This document shows positions 15,112 to 18,350 of a stretch of DNA of 18,350 nucleotides, in pieces. The stretch's first letter is position 1; each line of letters begins with the position of its first letter. Made by a program: the position numbers and the translations under genes. Below the pieces are notes generated by a model. It saw only the letters and a program-made list of their open reading frames with translations. It was not told the DNA's origin and did no database searches. The stretch is from UBA6022 sp035704495 (GTDB lineage Bacteria; Patescibacteriota; Saccharimonadia; Saccharimonadales; Saccharimonadaceae): the NCBI GenBank assembly GCA_035704495.1, contig DASSWW010000018.1:1-18350 (forward strand). Direction: 5' to 3'.

Positions 15112-15948
15112 GTGATAACACTTTTAAAAATAAAAGAATCGCGTATGAAACAGATAGATATGCAATCTTCACAGCCAACTCCGGTTGACGAACAACAACG
15201 GCTTTACGGCGATACAATCGCTACTCCTTTACAGGAGTCTGAAAAAGAACAGCTAGCTTTTAGCAAGACGATTACCGACCTCCTTCCTCCTATTCTATCG
15301 GAGCTTGATTCTGAAAAGCTGCGCGACGTCGGCGAAGCTTATCAGACGCTCGCTGGTTCTCTGAATGTCTGGGAGCATTACGAGGGGAAAACAACCGCCG
15401 AACAACAAGCACTTATTGATCAGATCATTATTAACGACGCACACGATTTAGCCGCCAACATTTTGCCAGCCGAAACAGTTGAAACACTAAGCGTCCCTGC
15501 CAAACGCCGCGACGATATTAGTTTCGAACACCCGCCTATGCTAAAGGATCTGTTTTTACTGATTCGTGCCTATGATGCGACGCAGGATGAAACTCTAAAG
15601 CACTCAATTGAATATATTCTTGATGAACTACCTCCAAGTCAAAGTGAATTGCTGGCCGAAGCGTATGAACGGGCCGAGGCGTATCGTGAAACAAGCGAAA
15701 ACGACGACACTAGCGTCATGGGTGAATATCGCCGCTTAGGAGCAACGTACGATAACGAAATGGAATTAGCGCACACGCGACAACTTGCCGTTACCGATCA
15801 TAACGGATTCGTAAAACATGATAGTAACGGATACATTATAGGTCAACCGCAAACCGACCGGCACACCGATCCATTTGTTGACGAACAATTAAAAGACTAT
15901 TTGGAAAAACAAAGTACAAAAAAGCCAGTTGGCGGCATAGATTACTAG
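15112..15948 (+). CDS. Acidic hypothetical protein, 278 residues
   Basis: An unrecognised soluble, acidic, mainly helical protein. Features include SEKEQLAFSKTITDLLPPIL (about 44-63), a helix pair around LRDVGEAYQTLAGSLNVWEHY, DAHDLAANILPAETVETL, a Tyr/Glu-rich stretch ELLAEAYERAEAYRE near 183-197, and an Asp/His-rich C-terminus. There is no cysteine, signal peptide, membrane segment or catalytic motif that I can name. The start is uncertain. GTG at 15112 fits a leaderless transcript from the TATAAT at 15101-15106. The ATG codons at 15145 and 15160 would give shorter products, but neither has a Shine-Dalgarno. The sequence from 15160 on looks like a disordered start (SSQPTPVDEQQ). The gene ends just before a bidirectional terminator shared with greA. 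Confidence 0.72.
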   Translation: MITLLKIKESRMKQIDMQSSQPTPVDEQQRLYGDTIATPLQESEKEQLAFSKTITDLLPPILSELDSEKLRDVGEAYQTLAGSLNVWEHYEGKTTAEQQALIDQIIINDAHDLAANILPAETVETLSVPAKRRDDISFEHPPMLKDLFLLIRAYDATQDETLKHSIEYILDELPPSQSELLAEAYERAEAYRETSENDDTSVMGEYRRLGATYDNEMELAHTRQLAVTDHNGFVKHDSNGYIIGQPQTDRHTDPFVDEQLKDYLEKQSTKKPVGGIDY

Positions 15949-15968
15949 TCTGGTACAATCCGCACAAT

Positions 15969-15998
15969 AAAATACCGCCTCACATAGGCGGTATTTTT
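15969..15998. terminator. Bidirectional terminator between the 278-residue orphan and greA
   Basis: A perfect 12-base-pair stem (15969-15980 with 15986-15997), CCGCCT/AGGCGG at its core, with a 5-base loop, ending in TTTTT on the plus strand and ATTTTATT on the minus strand. It lies 20 bases beyond the orphan's TAG and 36 bases beyond the greA stop. Confidence 0.9.
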
Positions 15999-16020
15999 AT
16001 AGTATAGTATAGTATAGTAT
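15998..16020. repeat. TATAG pentanucleotide tandem repeat (4.6 copies)
   Basis: Four perfect TATAG units plus TAT, lying between the terminator hairpin and the greA stop codon. Each junction creates a TATAGT, a good -10-like hexamer on the plus strand. Such short perfect repeats can change copy number by slipped-strand replication. Because it is outside any coding region, a change would alter spacing only. Confidence 0.9.
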
Positions 16021-16033
16021 TGAGTCAGAAAAA

Positions 16034-16489
16034 TTAGTGGATTGCCGAGATTTGGTACGTCATTTCACCCTTTTGCGTGGTGATTGTTGCGCTGTCGCCA
16101 ACCTTTTTACCCATCAATGCTTCGCCAAGTGGTGATTCATTGCTGATTTTGCCTTCTAATGGATCGGCTTCGACTGGGCCAACGACTGAATAGGTGGTTA
16201 CTTTTTTACCAGCTTTTAATTCGACTTTACTGCCCAGAACAATCTTTGAGCTTTTAACTGCCTTGATTAGTTCGGCGTTCAAAAGGATATCCTCGATTTC
16301 GGCAATACGGCTTTCGACAAGCCCTTGTTCTTCGCGAGCGCTGTCGTATTCGGCATTTTCACTTAGATCACCAAAATCACGCGCTTCGGCAATTTTATCG
16401 GCAATCGCACCGCGACGTCCAACTAATTCTGCCAGTTCGGCTTCTAGTTCGCGCTTTCCTGCATCGGTAATTTGATATATCTTTTTCAT
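16034..16489 (-). CDS. greA: Transcription elongation factor GreA
   Basis: GreA, 151 residues (E. coli 158). It enters the RNA polymerase secondary channel and stimulates cleavage of backtracked RNA. The N-terminal coiled coil spans about 8-75. Its tip carries DFGDLSENAEY with D41 and E44, the same numbers as the catalytic acidic pair in E. coli GreA. The C-terminal FKBP-like domain (about 82-151) ends with SPLGEALMGKKVGDSATI, matching the family signature. The ATG has AAAGGA at good spacing. It lies 90 bases after proS on the same strand. An 18-base palindrome in that gap may control it. Confidence 0.97.
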   Translation of the reverse strand: MKKIYQITDAGKRELEAELAELVGRRGAIADKIAEARDFGDLSENAEYDSAREEQGLVESRIAEIEDILLNAELIKAVKSSKIVLGSKVELKAGKKVTTYSVVGPVEADPLEGKISNESPLGEALMGKKVGDSATITTQKGEMTYQISAIH

Positions 16490-16539
16490 AAATTTATTCC
16501 TTTAATCTCATTCGTATATGGGGGTCTAATATTATTTAT

Positions 16540-16557
16540 TACGCTATATATAGCGTA
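16540..16557. promoter_or_regulatory. 18-base perfect palindrome upstream of greA
   Basis: TACGCTATATATAGCGTA is its own reverse complement and lies 51 bases before the greA start. The centre contains TATATA, a possible -10, so a bound dimeric repressor would block it. No U-run follows on either strand, so it is not a terminator. No regulator gene is identified nearby. Confidence 0.45.
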
Positions 16558-16579
16558 GGCCTCCGTAAGTATCATGTAG

Positions 16580-17824
16580 TCAATTTAGTGTATCAAGCAG
16601 CTGGTCACGTGTCAATAGTGTCGTTTCACCACTGACTCGCGGCGTAAATTCATAGGTACCAGCCTCTATCAGACGGTCGCTAACGGTAACTCGGTACGGA
16701 ATCCCCATTAATTCGCTGTCAGCGAATTTAGTACCCGGTCGTTCATCACGGTCGTCGTACAGCACCTCGATGCCTTTTGCAGTCAACTCGTTGTATAGTT
16801 CGTCGGCATGAGCGGTCGCTTGTTCACCGCCAATTCGTACCAAATAGACTTTGGCGGGCGCAATATTTTCTGGCCAGACCAATCCTTTTTCGTCAGCAAA
16901 ATGTTCAGCAATCAGCCCCATAACGCGACTTGGTCCGATGCCGTAACTGCCCATGACAACTGGTTTGGATTCACCATTTTCATCCGTATAGTTCAGGCCA
17001 ATCGCATCCGAAAACCTGGTCCCTAGTGGAAAAATATTACCTACTTCGACCGCAGTTTCTTCGACAAGTTCATCGCGAGTAATACCCAAATCAGCGAGCA
17101 CCTCGTCGTTATAAACTTCTTCGTTAATGGCGATGTTTTTACCTTTATGTACATATATTTTGTCTTCCCCAACCGGGCTGAGTGTCTGGAATTCGTGACT
17201 GTATTTTGTAAAACTGCCACCGCTGGCAAAGGTTTTATACGTAATCTCACCTAGGCCTAATCGTTCATAGACCCGGTGGTAGGCTTGCGTGATTTCTTCA
17301 TAAAATACTTCGTGTTCAGCTTGATCACGACTAAAACTGTACAAATCTTTCATCCAAAATTCACGACCGCGCATCAACCCACTTTTACTGCGAAGTTCGT
17401 TGCGAAATTTAATCTGAAACTGATACGGATACACGGGTAGGTCTTTGTAGCTACTGATGAAATTTTGCATCAATTTCGTCAGTGGCTCTTCGTGAGTTGG
17501 CGCCAAACCTAATTCGCTGCCGTTGGCCAATTTGGTTTTAAACCATACATCCATTACCTGGTCATCCCAGCGCCCCGATGCTTCCCAAACGTCTTTTTGT
17601 TGCAATGCAGTCAAGCTGATTTCGTTGCCGCCAACACCGTTCATTTCTTCACGAATGACGTCCATGATTTTGTTCAGTACTATTTTACCCAATGGCAAAT
17701 AGTCATATACGCCTGCCATTTCTTTATTGATAAAGCCAGCTCGAATCAGTAATTGGGCATTTTTTGCCACTTCGTCAGCTGGTGCAGTTTTACTGGTTTT
17801 GGTAAATAATTTTGATACTCGCAT
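16580..17824 (-). CDS. proS: Prolyl-tRNA synthetase lacking the INS editing domain
   Basis: ProRS, 414 residues from the ATG at 17824. It charges tRNA-Pro. Class II core: motif 1 region LPLGKIVLNKIMDVIREEMN, motif 2 with FRNELRSKSGLMRGREFWMKDLYSF, and motif 3 VVMGSYGIGPSRVMGLIAEH, then an anticodon-binding domain (YLVRIGGEQATAHADELYNEL). Bacterial ProRS is usually about 570 residues because a YbaK-like editing insert of about 180 lies between motifs 2 and 3. Here only about 80 residues separate GSFTKYSHEF from motif 3, so the insert is missing, as in alphaproteobacterial and mitochondrial enzymes. The start is set by AGGAG at 17833-17837, 8 bases before ATG 17824. A GTG 9 bases further upstream overlaps that Shine-Dalgarno and is not the start. 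This is the only TGA stop seen here. Confidence 0.96.
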   Translation of the reverse strand: MRVSKLFTKTSKTAPADEVAKNAQLLIRAGFINKEMAGVYDYLPLGKIVLNKIMDVIREEMNGVGGNEISLTALQQKDVWEASGRWDDQVMDVWFKTKLANGSELGLAPTHEEPLTKLMQNFISSYKDLPVYPYQFQIKFRNELRSKSGLMRGREFWMKDLYSFSRDQAEHEVFYEEITQAYHRVYERLGLGEITYKTFASGGSFTKYSHEFQTLSPVGEDKIYVHKGKNIAINEEVYNDEVLADLGITRDELVEETAVEVGNIFPLGTRFSDAIGLNYTDENGESKPVVMGSYGIGPSRVMGLIAEHFADEKGLVWPENIAPAKVYLVRIGGEQATAHADELYNELTAKGIEVLYDDRDERPGTKFADSELMGIPYRVTVSDRLIEAGTYEFTPRVSGETTLLTRDQLLDTLN

Positions 17825-17857
17825 AATAGTCACTCCTGGTTAGATTTGCATTGAACA

Positions 17858-17883
17858 GTCGGTATATAAAATAGACTACCGAC
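17858..17883. promoter_or_regulatory. Inverted repeat in the proS upstream region
   Basis: GTCGGTA (17858-17864) and TACCGAC (17877-17883) form a perfect 7-base inverted repeat with a 12-base AT-rich spacer containing TATATA-like sequence. It lies 34 bases upstream of the proS ATG, where the -10 is expected. It could be an operator or a leader hairpin; no U-run follows. A clear -35 was not found. Confidence 0.35.
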
Positions 17884-17928
17884 CAAGCGGCAGACGAGAA
17901 AAAAGAAATGGTAAATGACGGTTCTTCA

Positions 17929-18350
17929 TTACCCCCCTATTGTATTCAATAACACCGGATTAATAAAGAGGAAGTAAAACGCCAGACCGTTTTTCAACAT
18001 ATGGAGCAGTATGCCTGCCCAAATACTGCCAGTGACTTCACGCAGACTACACATCACAATACTTAGCACAAAAACATCAATCCCGACATTTAGACCAGCC
18101 AAAAAGCCATCGTTCCACTGCATGTGCAGTGCGCCAAATAACAGACTGACGGCGATCATTGCTGCCCAGATTGGCACGGACTTACGTAACTTTCCGTATA
18201 AATAACCCCTAAACAGAACTTCCTCGGCAATAGGAGCGATAATCACCAGCGTCGCAAACGCCAATAAATACTCATACTGTCGATTCAGATTATCAAATCC
18301 GACCTCTTGTGGTTCAGCGGCATTAAAACCAGGTAAAAACTGTATCGCCA
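17929..18350 (-). CDS. CPBP-family intramembrane glutamic metalloprotease, C-terminal part
   Basis: The final 139 residues of a CPBP (Abi/CAAX-like) membrane protease; the N-terminus lies beyond the window. The frame is open to base 18350, so the first visible start-like codon is not the true start. The active-site motifs are all visible: EEVLFRG (conserved Glu pair and Arg), FGALH (second His motif) and HMLKNG (third motif with His and Asn). At least three hydrophobic segments surround them (LAFATLVIIAPIAE, WAAMIAVSLLFGAL, IDVFVLSIVMCSL). Members cut prenylated or other membrane peptides; bacterial roles include bacteriocin maturation or immunity and envelope control. The substrate is unknown here. 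It is upstream of proS on the same strand, 104 bases apart, with no hairpin terminator seen. Confidence 0.92.
   Translation of the reverse strand, partial: AIQFLPGFNAAEPQEVGFDNLNRQYEYLLAFATLVIIAPIAEEVLFRGYLYGKLRKSVPIWAAMIAVSLLFGALHMQWNDGFLAGLNVGIDVFVLSIVMCSLREVTGSIWAGILLHMLKNGLAFYFLFINPVLLNTIGG

Noticed and set aside
16486..16575. A 29-codon minus-strand frame between proS and greA whose TGA overlaps the greA ATG (ATGA)
   Set aside because: No Shine-Dalgarno, no family resemblance, and it runs through the palindrome and the greA ribosome binding site. The stop overlap is probably chance.
16580..16582. Possible UGA recoding (Gly), since TGA is used as a stop only once
   Set aside because: All long genes are intact without internal TGA, and proS ends at the expected place. 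The standard code is sufficient.
17825..17833. GTG at 17833 as the proS start
   Set aside because: It overlaps the AGGAG ribosome binding site that serves the ATG at 17824.
18262..18264. TTG at 18264 as the start of the CPBP protease
   Set aside because: The frame stays open to the window end with plausible protein sequence, so the gene is 5'-truncated by the window.
1..18350. CRISPR array, insertion sequence, prophage or tRNA genes
   Set aside because: No repeat-spacer pattern, transposase motif, phage gene or cloverleaf-like sequence was found on reading both strands.

Overview
The window reads as a compact, mid-GC bacterial chromosome segment. It is most likely from the Candidate Phyla Radiation (Patescibacteria), and Candidatus Saccharibacteria is my best guess. 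The evidence is gene content and protein style rather than a marker gene. It shows a SecA with a lysine/arginine tail instead of a zinc motif, a one-domain HPF, a ProRS without its editing insert, a divergent LysRS motif 3, a lone cytosolic M16 peptidase, and small acidic orphan proteins. The standard code fits: long frames are intact with UGA as stop. Stops are mostly TAA, a few TAG, and one TGA (proS). No rRNA, tRNA, CRISPR array, insertion sequence or phage gene was seen, and no gene-free stretch exceeds 300 bases.

Layout: (1) 1-4366, minus strand: secA, then an M16 peptidase, then murD (cut by the window edge), tightly packed. (2) 4453-4887: hpf, followed by a strong hairpin terminator that separates it from secA. 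(3) 5002-6279, plus strand: an unrecognised 425-residue protein with hints of a GT-A glycosyltransferase fold, read divergently from hpf and ending in a 4-base tail-to-tail overlap with serS. (4) 6276-12011, minus strand: a DEAH/RHA RNA helicase, a MacB/LolCDE-like ABC ATPase plus permease, and serS. (5) 12120-12659: an NAD(P)H-dependent FMN reductase with its own promoter and terminator. (6) 12838-13474, plus strand: two small acidic orphans. (7) lysS (minus), an acidic 278-residue orphan (plus), greA and proS (minus), and the C-terminal part of a CPBP membrane protease.

Every recognisable housekeeping gene is on the minus strand, and all four plus-strand genes are orphans. The minus-strand set covers translation (three class II aminoacyl-tRNA synthetases, HPF), transcription elongation (GreA), RNA remodelling, secretion (SecA, ABC exporter, CPBP) and peptidoglycan synthesis (MurD).

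The most interesting signal is in the 5' ends. Genes fall into two classes. secA, hpf, the M16 gene, the ABC ATPase, the FMN reductase, greA, proS and the 87-residue orphan have clear Shine-Dalgarno sequences. serS, the helicase, lysS, the GT-like orphan and the 278-residue orphan have none, and instead carry a -10 hexamer that ends 5 to 9 bases before the start codon. That is the geometry of leaderless mRNAs.
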